Source of the DNA: Pseudomonadota bacterium
Lineage (GTDB): Bacteria > Pseudomonadota > Alphaproteobacteria > Parvibaculales > Parvibaculaceae
Direction: 5' to 3'
NCBI GenBank assembly: GCA_021780275.1
Contig: JAJXZC010000545.1
Location: 1 to 16,929, forward strand
DNA: 16,929 bases
In this document: one piece after another, positions 7,898 to 15,300 of the stretch
How the letters are laid out: every line of letters begins with the position of its first letter
Position numbering within the stretch: position 1 is the stretch's first letter
Program-made: the position numbers and the translations under genes
The notes under the pieces: model-generated
What the model saw: only the letters and a program-made list of their open reading frames with translations
Told to the model about the DNA's origin: nothing
Database searches by the model: none

Positions 7898-8241
7898 CGG
7901 AAAATCATTCGATCAAATTGAAAGGACACCAGCGACCGCCTCATGCCGATAGATGGAGATCCACTCGTGGGACGTGACTCATGGTTTTCCCGGTCTTCGT
8001 CTTGCGCCAGTTTCCGCACGCAGGGGCCGCTTCCCGAAGCGCCCAGAGAAGCGCGTCGACGCCTCCGGGACCTTTCGCGTTGCCTGAGCTCATGATAATG
8101 CTCAACTTATGATTGTAATTTCAAGAACCGCCTAATGAAGGCGAATGGAACCGGCGATCGATCGCCGATGCGGTGAGGGCGATCTGCATTATGTCTCCGA
8201 CGTGCTATCGTCGGCGTCGGGACTATGGCGGTGTTAGGCCG
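7898..8241. other. Non-coding gap between two GGDEF genes
   Basis: This 344-base stretch holds no convincing gene. It must contain the promoter of the GGDEF-EAL gene starting at 7897 and the 3' flank of the diguanylate cyclase ending at 8242. I see one perfect 16-base palindrome (8152-8167, listed separately) and an AT-rich patch near 8095-8125. A short GGCCG-CATGA-CGGCC hairpin at about 8226-8240 sits immediately downstream of the cyclase stop but has no T-run, so it is at best a weak terminator. Confidence 0.5.
8152..8167. repeat. Perfect 16-base palindrome
   Basis: CGGCGATCGATCGCCG reads identically on both strands and lies in the gap between the two GGDEF genes, 75 bases downstream of the cyclase stop and about 255 bases upstream of the GGDEF-EAL start. 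It could be an operator for a dimeric regulator or a structural element; function unknown. Confidence 0.5.
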
Positions 8242-9228
8242 TCATGCGGCCTCATTCGTGGTGGCGGCGCCAGGGCCTTTTCGCCGATGAAAAGAACATG
8301 TGCGATTCCGCCCGAGGTCTTTTGCGTGATAAAGCGCCTGATCCGCGAAGCGAAGGATTTCCTCGATCTTGTCCTGTGTTTTCGGAGTCGCGGTCGCGGT
8401 TCCGACCGAGGCGGTGACGAAAGGTCCAGCCGTATTTTCCGGGTGGCGAATCGCCTTCGCTTCGAGCAACTTGCGGAAATTTTCTGCCACCTCCGTGGCG
8501 CCCGCGGCGCCGGTCGAGGGCAGGATGACGGCGAATTCCTCGCCTCCGTACCGGGCTGGCAGATCGCCCGCCCTGCGGACCGACCCAGCGATGACGCCGG
8601 CCACAGTCGTCAGGCATTGATCGCCGCTGGCATGGCCGAGGTTGTCATTGTAGGTCTTGAAATGATCGAGGTCGATCATTAGGAGCGAGAGCGGTTCCTT
8701 TGTTCTCATCGCGCGTCGCCATTCGTTCTTGAGCGCGTCGTCGAAGGTTCGGCGATTCGGAAGACCGGTCAGGCCGTCCAGGCCGGCAAGATCACGCAAT
8801 CTCGCCTCGGCTTCCCTCATTCTCGTCAAGTCGCGGATGGTCTCGATCACGCCGATCATCGCGCCCCCGGAGTCGATGATCGGCGCCGCCTCCACGGCGG
8901 CATAAATGCGCCGGCCGGTGCGAGGGATGTCGCACCAGCTTTCGACGGACAGGGCGCCTTTGGCGAATTGCGAGTCCGAAAAGGCGACAAAATATTCCGC
9001 CGCCCATTCAATGGCGTCCTTCAGGACCAGATCGGCGGCGCAAGGCCGCTCCGCCTGATAAAACCCCTTCCAATGATTTTTCGTCCCGAGCATGGCCTCG
9101 GCAGGGAGTCCAGTCATCGCGGCGCATGCGCGGTTCCACAGGACGACTTTGCCGTCGCTGTCGAGGGCAAAGGTCGGAGCCGGATGCTGGTCGAGGAAGT
9201 CATAGGGACAGGACGGTGAGGGTTGCAT
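8242..9228 (-). CDS. PAS-GGDEF diguanylate cyclase (328 residues)
   Basis: Cytoplasmic enzyme predicted to make c-di-GMP from two GTP. An N-terminal PAS domain (about residues 8-140; FLDQHPAPTFALDSDGKVV, then VLWNRACAAMTGLPAE) with a PAC-like end (IGVIETIRDLT) is joined by a short signalling helix (REAEARLRDLAGLDGLT) to a GGDEF domain at about 150-310. The active-site motif is GGEEF at 228-232. RAGD five residues before it is an intact inhibitory I-site, and DLDHFKTYNDNLGHASGD carries the metal- and guanine-binding residues. There is no membrane segment. The ATG at 9228 has no clear ribosome site but gives a complete PAS domain. It diverges from the FIST chemoreceptor across 265 bases and has a sequence motif upstream (9284-9307) that recurs before the tadE operon. 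Ligand of the PAS domain unknown. Confidence 0.93.
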   Translation of the reverse strand: MQPSPSCPYDFLDQHPAPTFALDSDGKVVLWNRACAAMTGLPAEAMLGTKNHWKGFYQAERPCAADLVLKDAIEWAAEYFVAFSDSQFAKGALSVESWCDIPRTGRRIYAAVEAAPIIDSGGAMIGVIETIRDLTRMREAEARLRDLAGLDGLTGLPNRRTFDDALKNEWRRAMRTKEPLSLLMIDLDHFKTYNDNLGHASGDQCLTTVAGVIAGSVRRAGDLPARYGGEEFAVILPSTGAAGATEVAENFRKLLEAKAIRHPENTAGPFVTASVGTATATPKTQDKIEEILRFADQALYHAKDLGRNRTCSFHRRKGPGAATTNEAA

Positions 9229-9283
9229 GGCAGGCCAAAGTGTGAAGTTGTCGCCTGCCTCAACCTTAAGTTGTTTTTGTTAA

Positions 9284-9307
9284 AAAGTCGTAGTAGCCGC
9301 TTTCGGC
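9284..9307. promoter_or_regulatory. Shared upstream motif, copy A (between diguanylate cyclase and FIST chemoreceptor)
   Basis: AAAGTCGTAGTAGCCGCTTT (9284-9303) plus CGGC matches a stretch at 14661-14684 at 20 of 24 positions, all four differences being transitions. The right half forms a perfect hairpin AGCCG-CTTT-CGGCT (9295-9308). It lies 56-79 bases upstream of the cyclase start. In the same gap TTGACA (9317-9322) and a 12-base palindrome CGCTCGCGAGCG (9419-9430) precede the chemoreceptor gene. Confidence 0.35.
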
Positions 9308-9493
9308 TCCGACCCCTTGACAGAGTCGCTTTCCAACAGCTTCAGGCAAGCTCGCGCTCGATAATGTTCTAAGTGAAATATCGCTCCGCGCCCGCCGACC
9401 TCTCCGAACTTTGGTTCCCGCTCGCGAGCGAACAGGCGCTCTAGCGGCCTGGACGACGCAGGGAGCGGCAGGCGCCAAAGGCAGGTCGCCGCA

Positions 9494-11506
9494 ATGTTTG
9501 GTCGCAAGCAAACCGCCGTTCGTCGCCCTCTCGAAAGCAGCCCGGTTCCGGACGCTGCCCCAGTCATTCGGCAACCGGGGCCGGAGACGATCCGCGTCAA
9601 GGAAAGCGACGACACGCTGCGCGGGCTTCTGGCCGAGGATTTCAGTTGGAACGGCGAACCCGCCGTTCTGGCCGTGGCCTATATCTCGCCGCATGTCGAT
9701 TTCGCCCAAACGACGGCCCGTCTGAAAGCGCTGGCGGGAACGACGGTCGTCATCGCCGTTTCGACCGCCGGGGAATTAGGTAATCAAGCGGCGGGCGGCC
9801 TCTATCGCCAAACCGGCGCGAGTTGGTCCAGCCTCACCGTGCAGATTTTTCCGCCGGACCTGTTCGATGGCGTATCGGTTCATTCCGTGTCCCTGCGAAA
9901 CGAGGATATCCGCGCTGGCAAGCCGAAGCTTTCCCGCGACGAGAGGGTCGCGAACATCGCTCAATCGTTGGTCGCAGTTCGACCTGCCTTCGAGATTGAC
10001 GCGGACAGGGTTTTCGCCTTGACGCTGGTCGATGGCGTCTCCGCCAGTGAAAACTTTCTGATGGAGGCCGTTTACGAGAGCGGCCTCTTCCCCTGCCTTT
10101 TCGTTGGGGGCTCGGCGGGCGGCAAATTCGATTTCGTCGAAACCAGCATCTTCGACGGCGAGCGCGTTCTTCACGGTCATGCGATCATTGTCTTCCTGCG
10201 CATGGCGGAAGGACGCCGGTATGGCGTTTTCAAGAGTCAGAACTTCACCAAGACGGGCGCGAGGTTTGGGATTGTCGATTCCAACCTGGAGCAGCGCGTC
10301 GTGAAGGCGGCGCTCCACACCAACGGCGTTGACATCATTCCCTTCGTCGAGGCGCTCGCGCAGCATTTCGACGTCAAGCCGGAACAGGTTCCGTCGCGGC
10401 TCGCGGGTCAGACGTTCGGAATTGAAATCCAGGGCGAGATTTTCGTCCGCTCCGTCGCCGGCGTCGATATCGAAAAGGGAACGGTTTCCTTTTTCTGCGA
10501 CGTCAATCCCGGCGATGAACTCCTGCTGTTGCGGGCAAGCGATTTTGTCAGCCAGACCCAGGGCGACCTCGAAAAATTCCTGCGCGGCAAGCCGGAGCCG
10601 CTCGGCGCGATTTTGAACGATTGCGTCCTGCGGCGGTTGAACAACGCGGCGTCGCTTGATCGTCTCTCGTCGCTTTGGCGCGCTCCTGTCGCCGGATTTT
10701 CGACATTCGGCGAGCTGTTCGGCATCAATGTCAACGAAACGCTGAGCGCCATTGTGTTCTTCGCCTCCGACGATGCGTCGTTTCATGATGAGTTCCTCGC
10801 GACATTTCCGATCCAATACAGTCGCTTCCAGAATTATTTTACCGAATGCCGTTTGAAGCGCGCCAATATGCTCAATGGCCTGCGCATGTCGATCATCAAT
10901 CTAGTGGCGGGGCATATCCACTTTGTCGAGGAGATCGAAAAGACGCTGGAAAAAACATGGGGGATGCGCGACGCAATGGATCGTGTCCGCGCCGCAATTC
11001 TCGCAGCAAACCAGAATGTTAACGGCGACGACACCAGCGCCGAGGAGCTCTCGGCCAAGTTTCAGGGGCTGGCCGAATCGATGTCGGGCCTGCGTAACGT
11101 CCTCAAGATCGTCGACAATATCGCCAGCCAAACCAACCTTCTGGCCCTAAATGCGACGATCGAGGCGGCGCGCGCGGGAGACGCGGGACGAGGGTTCTCC
11201 GTCGTCGCGTCCGAAGTGAAAAAACTCGCGACCAGCACCAAAGCGACCCTGGCCAAGACGCACGATTCCATCGCGGGGATGGAGACGTCTCTTGACCAGC
11301 TTGGCGAGATGATCGACGCGAACCGAAGACACTTTGAAGGGGACGAACTTCGTTACCGGAACACTATCGAACAGGTCGATGCGCTGTTTTTTCAGTCGGG
11401 CGTGATCGACAGCACGCTCCAAGGCATTTCGGAACTCGTCGTTCAGCAATGCGCCGCCGGCGCGGGAATTGAGCGGGAAATCGATCGTTTGCGTCGCTTG
11501 GAATGA
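9494..11506 (+). CDS. Soluble chemoreceptor with FIST sensor domain and MCP signalling domain (670 residues)
   Basis: Methyl-accepting chemotaxis-type receptor without any membrane segment or signal peptide. Residues about 55-250 match FIST_N ([57 protein letters not shown]) and about 255-440 FIST_C ([11 protein letters not shown], a [13 protein letters not shown] segment near the end). FIST domains are a cytoplasmic sensor family predicted to bind small ligands, possibly amino acids. A helical region from about 455 leads into the MCP hairpin, whose conserved tip spans about 539-585: [20 protein letters not shown], then [15 protein letters not shown]. This tip contacts CheW and CheA. There is no HAMP domain and no C-terminal CheR-docking pentapeptide. 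The ATG at 9494 follows a GGCAGG-like site. No che genes are in the window, so it must couple to an array encoded elsewhere. Its position beside two GGDEF genes hints at linked control. Confidence 0.92.
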   Translation: MFGRKQTAVRRPLESSPVPDAAPVIRQPGPETIRVKESDDTLRGLLAEDFSWNGEPAVLAVAYISPHVDFAQTTARLKALAGTTVVIAVSTAGELGNQAAGGLYRQTGASWSSLTVQIFPPDLFDGVSVHSVSLRNEDIRAGKPKLSRDERVANIAQSLVAVRPAFEIDADRVFALTLVDGVSASENFLMEAVYESGLFPCLFVGGSAGGKFDFVETSIFDGERVLHGHAIIVFLRMAEGRRYGVFKSQNFTKTGARFGIVDSNLEQRVVKAALHTNGVDIIPFVEALAQHFDVKPEQVPSRLAGQTFGIEIQGEIFVRSVAGVDIEKGTVSFFCDVNPGDELLLLRASDFVSQTQGDLEKFLRGKPEPLGAILNDCVLRRLNNAASLDRLSSLWRAPVAGFSTFGELFGINVNETLSAIVFFASDDASFHDEFLATFPIQYSRFQNYFTECRLKRANMLNGLRMSIINLVAGHIHFVEEIEKTLEKTWGMRDAMDRVRAAILAANQNVNGDDTSAEELSAKFQGLAESMSGLRNVLKIVDNIASQTNLLALNATIEAARAGDAGRGFSVVASEVKKLATSTKATLAKTHDSIAGMETSLDQLGEMIDANRRHFEGDELRYRNTIEQVDALFFQSGVIDSTLQGISELVVQQCAAGAGIEREIDRLRRLE

Positions 11507-11572
11507 CGCCGAGCCCAATTCGTCGAACGCCTCCGAAGACATTCGTCGGGACACGCTTAATGGAGGTTTGGG

Positions 11573-13000
11573 TCAATTGACCAGGCGCGGCGCGGTCTGT
11601 AGCGCGTTCTGGAAGATCTGCTGGAGCGCGTTGCTGATGTCGGTCGGGGAGTCGGCGGTGTAGTAGAAGCCCGGCGAGGCGCAGGACTGGAGCGATGGCG
11701 GGATGTTCGGGATGTTGGCGTTGGCGTAGCCATCCTCGTTCCCGGCAAAGCTCGGGTTGGGGTTGGTGATCTTCGTGTAAGGGACATAGAGGATCGCCAG
11801 CGTCGCGCTTTTCTTGAGCGCGGTGCAGTTGGACTGCGTGAGCACGGTGGCGTGGTTGGAGCCCGACCACGCGCCACGCGAATTGTACATGATCTGGTTG
11901 TCCTCGGCTCCGTCGGTGATCAGGATCACGAACGGCGCGGGCGAGGTCGAGCTGACGCCGTCGCCGGGCGCGGCGGGAAGCGTCTGCGTCATTTCGTTGA
12001 GGGCGTTGTTAAGGCTGGTGCCGCCCGAGCCCATGTCAGTTCCGTCCCACCTCTGGACGCCCGTGGAGTTTCCGGTGTCGAGGAGGCTCGGGATCTGCTG
12101 CGCGGCCTGGGTGACCGCTGTCGTGAGGCTGGTGGACAGCGGCTGGTAGTTGGCGTTCATGTGGACGATGAACGGATAGATTCCGATCTGGAACTCGCTG
12201 GAGATGCCATTGGCGTTGGCGGTCGACTGGGCGGTCGAGAGCAGGTTGGTCATGGCGAGGCCGATGGCGTCGAGGCGCAGCATGATGCAGTTGGAGCCGC
12301 CCGAAACCGTGCAGATGGCGTTGACGTCGCCATTTGGCCGGGTGTCGATAAAGCCTTGGCAGTATTTACCATCACAGGCCTTATAGGTGTTGAAATGGCA
12401 GGCCAGCGTGCAGCCGGTGGGATATTCGGCCTTCTGGTCGGGGTTGACCTTGGCGAGATTGGCCTCGTCGGTGGTCGTGGCGGCGGCGCCCATCGAGGCG
12501 GAGACATCGACCATCACATAGAAGTTCATGTATTGCGGCATCTTGAGGATCGATGTCGCCGAGGCGGAAATCGACCATTGGGAGATTCTGAAGATCGGAC
12601 CGAAATTCAGGGGCACGTTGGCCGAATAGCTTCCGGTTCCGGTGATCGTGAGTCCGTTGACCTGGACGACGATGCTGGACGTGAGCTTGGGAAGCGAGCC
12701 ATAGACGCCTGCGTTGGCGGCAAAGGCTTGGTTACCTTTGGTTTCGCCGTCTGTGGTGGCGGTTTTCTGGTCGATTCCTTGCTGGATTTCGGAGGTCGCC
12801 GTCGTGATGGCGGCGATGACTGCGGCGTCGAGCGAATTGTTGAGAGAGTCTTTCGCGTTTAGGGCGCTGGAATAGTCGATGGCGAGGCCGATGCATCCGA
12901 TGAGCGAAGTGAGGGCGAAGGCAGTGATGATGAGGACGTTGCCGCCGGTTTCGCCGCGGAAGGCGCGGAGTTTGGCGCGGAGGCGGTCAAGGGCGGTCAT
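11573..13000 (-). CDS. TadG-like pilus-assembly protein with von Willebrand factor A domain (475 residues)
   Basis: Last gene of a Tad-type operon. An N-terminal TadE/G-like segment (TGGNVLIITAFALTSLIGC, residues 18-36) anchors it in the inner membrane, and the rest is exported. A von Willebrand A domain starts near residue 158 with the metal-site motif DVSAS (D165, S167, S169); a likely third ligand is the Thr of SGGTSL (T328), and ILITDG (359-364) supplies the conserved Asp. Between them lies a Cys-rich insert (Cys197, 201, 209, 214, 230, 238) that could form three disulfides in the periplasm. The ATG at 13000 is chosen over one at 13018 because AGGGGAA stands eight bases before it. Tad loci make Flp pili for surface attachment; TadG's exact role is unsettled. 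The ATPase, secretin and Flp pilin genes are not in this window. Confidence 0.87.
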   Translation of the reverse strand: MTALDRLRAKLRAFRGETGGNVLIITAFALTSLIGCIGLAIDYSSALNAKDSLNNSLDAAVIAAITTATSEIQQGIDQKTATTDGETKGNQAFAANAGVYGSLPKLTSSIVVQVNGLTITGTGSYSANVPLNFGPIFRISQWSISASATSILKMPQYMNFYVMVDVSASMGAAATTTDEANLAKVNPDQKAEYPTGCTLACHFNTYKACDGKYCQGFIDTRPNGDVNAICTVSGGSNCIMLRLDAIGLAMTNLLSTAQSTANANGISSEFQIGIYPFIVHMNANYQPLSTSLTTAVTQAAQQIPSLLDTGNSTGVQRWDGTDMGSGGTSLNNALNEMTQTLPAAPGDGVSSTSPAPFVILITDGAEDNQIMYNSRGAWSGSNHATVLTQSNCTALKKSATLAILYVPYTKITNPNPSFAGNEDGYANANIPNIPPSLQSCASPGFYYTADSPTDISNALQQIFQNALQTAPRLVN

Positions 13001-13057
13001 TTGTTGTTCCCCTAACATAATGGGATTGTATTTGATGCAATGGCGGGTCGTTGAGCT

Positions 13058-13939
13058 CTAAAACCAGATGTCCCAGATTTTTTGCTGGTTTTTATTGTTG
13101 TTGCCGCTGTGACCATCGTGACCGCGATGGCCGTTACGATTACCATTACCCTTGCCGTTACCGTTACCGTTACCGTTGCTATTATTGTTGTTTCCGTTGC
13201 GATTCCCGTCACCATTATTGGTACCGTTGCCATTGTTGTTTTGGCTGGACGAATTGGCTGGGCAGACGGTGGTTTGGCCGGGATCGCCGGACGTGGCTGC
13301 ATATTGGATGAAGCTGGTCGGAGGCACGTTCCTTGGCTGGAGGACGATGGTCTTGGTGATATTTACGGGGCCAAGGAGGTTCGAGAGGAAGACCGGGTTG
13401 TACGTATAGGCGACGTCGACGATGACGGCTGCGCCTGCGACGAAGGCGTCGGGCGGGAGTGTGGTGGTGGTCGTGGAGCTTGAATCGTTGGATGTAGCGG
13501 CAAGATTTTTCGAGCACGGCCTCTTGGCGTCGCCCCAGGTCCAGGCGATCTGAGCGTTGTAGGAGCAGTTCCTGACGCAGGACGGACGGGTCTTGGTCAT
13601 GACTGCTTCCGAGATCGTAATCGAGACGACCTTGTTCCATGTCGTGCCCTGGTTGCTGGCGGCGGCGAGCGCCTGCGGAAACACCAGCATGGCCGAATCG
13701 TGAGCCATCTGGAGGTCCTGGTAGTTGGTGGTTCCCGGGGGCTCGGGTTCTTCGGAGATGATCTGGGCGACCGAATAGGCGGCCTGGTTGACGCCGCGAT
13801 AGGCGGCGATGCGGCTCGTCAGTTCGAGACCGCCGGCCATCAGGGTGAACAGGAAGGTGGCGACGAGGGCGAATTCGACGGCAGCGACGGCGTTTTGGTC
13901 GCGGCGGAAATTGTTGAGGAAAGGGGAGATTTTTGTCAT
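13058..13939 (-). CDS. TadE-family pseudopilin-like protein with Asn/Gly-rich tail (293 residues)
   Basis: Second gene of the tad operon. The N-terminus MTKISPFLNNFRRDQNAVAA leads into VEFALVATFLFTLMAGGLEL, the TadE-like hydrophobic helix (residues 18-40) with the conserved Glu (E22) just inside it, as in proteins processed by the TadV prepilin peptidase. The middle is a predicted periplasmic domain with Cys pairs (SCVRNC; KRPCSKN). Residues 234-286 are an extreme low-complexity tail, 38 of 53 being Asn or Gly with some Arg/His/Lys, followed by KIWDIWF. The ATG is two bases after the stop of the preceding gene (TGAAATG), so translation is probably coupled. The frame is open upstream to 14236, but that part is antisense-type noise over the previous gene. 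Role: minor pseudopilin or assembly component by family; the tail is not a usual TadE feature. Confidence 0.82.
   Translation of the reverse strand: MTKISPFLNNFRRDQNAVAAVEFALVATFLFTLMAGGLELTSRIAAYRGVNQAAYSVAQIISEEPEPPGTTNYQDLQMAHDSAMLVFPQALAAASNQGTTWNKVVSITISEAVMTKTRPSCVRNCSYNAQIAWTWGDAKRPCSKNLAATSNDSSSTTTTTLPPDAFVAGAAVIVDVAYTYNPVFLSNLLGPVNITKTIVLQPRNVPPTSFIQYAATSGDPGQTTVCPANSSSQNNNGNGTNNGDGNRNGNNNNSNGNGNGNGKGNGNRNGHRGHDGHSGNNNKNQQKIWDIWF
13082..13240. repeat. Degenerate hexanucleotide repeat encoding the Asn/Gly tail
   Basis: The plus strand carries runs of GTTACC/GTTGCC-type hexamers (clearest at about 13145-13180, GTTACCGTTACCGTTACC) which on the minus strand encode Asn-Gly repeats of the TadE-like protein. 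Repeats like this can change length by slippage in multiples of six bases without shifting the frame. Confidence 0.7.
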
Positions 13940-13940
13940 T

Positions 13941-14558
13941 TCAGCACTGGGAACTGGCCGGCGTCGGGAAGGGCTCGTTGCGGAAGGCCGCAGTGTAGGA
14001 GATGACGCGGACGGTTCGGCCGTTGTAGGTGGCGAGTTTAGCGCTGCCGAGCAGGTCGGTGATGACCGGCAAGGGATAGGACACCTGAAGGACGACATAG
14101 GCGCTGCCGGATCCCAGGCAGAAGGAGTTCTTGGCGTTGTCGAGCTGGGGCGGGGCGATCGCCGTTTTCGCGGTGTTAAGGAAGGTATAGTACGGCGTCG
14201 CGCCTGCGGCGTAGCTTTGCTGGAAGCTGACAACATTGACGAAGACGTTGCTGCAGGACAGCGAGGATGGGAGGTTTGGGCAGACGACGTTCTGGATGAA
14301 GGTCTGCTGGGTCAGGGCGGCGCCGTTGAGCGTCATGTTCTGGGCGGCGCCGGTGAATATGGAGCGCGCCGCTTCGGTGGTTGCGTGCTCGATCGCCGAT
14401 TTCATGTAGAGGTCGAGTCCTTCCTCCATGATGACGAGGAGCGTCGCAAGAAATGGCAACGCGATGAGGGCGAATTCGACGGCGACGGCACCGGTCGTCT
14501 TTTCGGCGAATTGCCGGGAAAGAGAGTCTCGATTTTTGGCTGTTTGACTTTGCTTCAT
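13941..14558 (-). CDS. TadE-family pseudopilin-like protein (205 residues)
   Basis: First gene of the tadE-tadE-tadG operon. After a basic leader (MKQSQTAKNRDSLSRQFAEK) comes TTGAVAVEFALIALPFLATL, the TadE signature: Gly-Ala-x-Ala-Val-Glu-Phe at the start of a hydrophobic helix (about residues 22-46). Known TadE proteins are cleaved before this helix by the prepilin peptidase TadV and incorporated as pseudopilins. The remainder is a periplasmic domain with Cys residues (NVVCPNLPSSLSCSN; NSFCLGSG) and ends PTPASSQC. The ATG at 14558 is preferred over a TTG at 14621 because the added residues are basic and Pro-rich without family similarity. The ribosome site is weak. It diverges from the PilZ gene across 237 bases. 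Confidence 0.84.
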   Translation of the reverse strand: MKQSQTAKNRDSLSRQFAEKTTGAVAVEFALIALPFLATLLVIMEEGLDLYMKSAIEHATTEAARSIFTGAAQNMTLNGAALTQQTFIQNVVCPNLPSSLSCSNVFVNVVSFQQSYAAGATPYYTFLNTAKTAIAPPQLDNAKNSFCLGSGSAYVVLQVSYPLPVITDLLGSAKLATYNGRTVRVISYTAAFRNEPFPTPASSQC

Positions 14559-14660
14559 CGTGGTTGCGCGACCCGGCGGGGGCTTTCTTGCTGGTTTCAA
14601 GCTGGCGTTTGCGGGTTTCAAAATTTATCGCGAGCACAACCATAGCTTGTTATAGTGAAG

Positions 14661-14684
14661 AAAGTCATAGCAACCGCTTTTGGC
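14661..14684. promoter_or_regulatory. Shared upstream motif, copy B (between tadE and pilZ)
   Basis: AAAGTCATAGCAACCGCTTT (14661-14680) plus TGGC is the partner of the stretch at 9284-9307: 20 of 24 bases match, with only transitions differing. Its right half also can pair (CCGC-TTTTG-GCGG, 14674-14686). It lies 103-126 bases upstream of the tadE start on minus and about 112 bases before the PilZ start on plus. Read on minus, TATAAC (14649-14654) follows it and might be a -10 element. Confidence 0.35.
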
Positions 14685-14795
14685 GGACGAGTCGGTCGCT
14701 TTTCGGTCCGGAGCTCTCGACGCTGTCCCCCACCGCCGTCCAAATGCGCGGTTGCGTATAACCCATTGTTTTATCATGCTTCCTTGAGGCACAGA

Positions 14796-15068
14796 ATGAA
14801 CTGTGATCGCAAAGAAGAACGGCGAAAAGCCGTCCGTCGGCGGGCTTATAAAGGTGCGAAAATCAGCTTTCGCGGCCTTCGTGCGGCGATTGACTGCGTC
14901 ATCCGCGATCGTTCCGACAGCGGCGCCCGGCTTGGCGTTGAAAGCCCGGTCGGCATTCCCGACAAGTTCGAACTGATCTGCGCGGACTTCCCGCCGGCAA
15001 TGTGCCGAGTCATCTGGCGGAAAGCATCGCAAATAGGCGTCGAATTCATCAAACCTTCGTCCGCTTAA
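14796..15068 (+). CDS. Single-domain PilZ c-di-GMP-binding protein (90 residues)
   Basis: Small cytoplasmic receptor for c-di-GMP consisting of a PilZ domain only. Both ligand motifs are present: RxxxR within RRKAVRRRA (R10 and R14, in the N-terminal loop) and DRSDSG (D38 to G43), fitting [D/N]xSxxG. The beta-barrel strands are visible as AKISF, AIDCVIRD, ARLGV, KFELIC and CRVIWRKASQIGVEF. The ATG at 14796 follows TGAGGC at a suitable distance; the frame is open upstream to 14655 but without family similarity. It diverges from the tadE operon and lies in the same region as two c-di-GMP enzymes, so it is a good candidate effector for c-di-GMP control of attachment or motility. Its protein partner cannot be deduced. 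It is the last intact gene before the recombinase remnant. Confidence 0.88.
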   Translation: MNCDRKEERRKAVRRRAYKGAKISFRGLRAAIDCVIRDRSDSGARLGVESPVGIPDKFELICADFPPAMCRVIWRKASQIGVEFIKPSSA

Positions 15069-15300
15069 GTGCGGCAACTCGTTGAACGACCGCTGACGCC
15101 ATCGCTGCAGACATCGCGAAGCGCACGCTGGTGGTCGGTCGGCTTGGCGTCGACCTCGGCCTGTGGCGGGTACAGAAAAGGTCGAGTTGAAACTTGGAGT
15201 TCAAGCCCCACGGTCCCTGCCTGCCGCGCGAAACCAGTGTTGTTGTAGCTCCGTGCTCAAACCGGGATGGTGATTGATTTATGCAGGAAGTGCTTTCTGG
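15069..15300. other. Junction region between PilZ gene and recombinase remnant
   Basis: These 232 bases hold no gene I can support. The missing N-terminal catalytic part of the recombinase is not here in any frame: I see no YxRxS-type motif. A frame near 15190-15270 (reading PHGPCLPRETSVVVAP) looks codon-like but matches no family I recognise. The recombinase similarity starts abruptly at about 15301, so the deletion or rearrangement breakpoint lies close to 15296-15301. Confidence 0.4.

Noticed and set aside
9281..9286. Possible CtrA site near TTAA-10-TTAA upstream of the cyclase
   Set aside because: The spacing between the two TTAA half-sites (about 9265-9283) is ten bases, not the seven of the CtrA consensus.
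11571..11582. Twelve-base palindrome GGTCAATTGACC at the end of tadG
   Set aside because: It consists of the last codons and stop of tadG; with no T-run or second copy, chance is the simplest explanation.
11852..12862. A 336-codon plus-strand frame opposite tadG
   Set aside because: Its Gly/Arg/Val-rich translation is a by-product of the codon use of the tadG gene, which has a convincing ribosome site and von Willebrand motifs.
13082..13240. Possible CRISPR or minisatellite array
   Set aside because: The units are about six bases and degenerate, with no spacers, and lie in frame inside a tadE-like gene.
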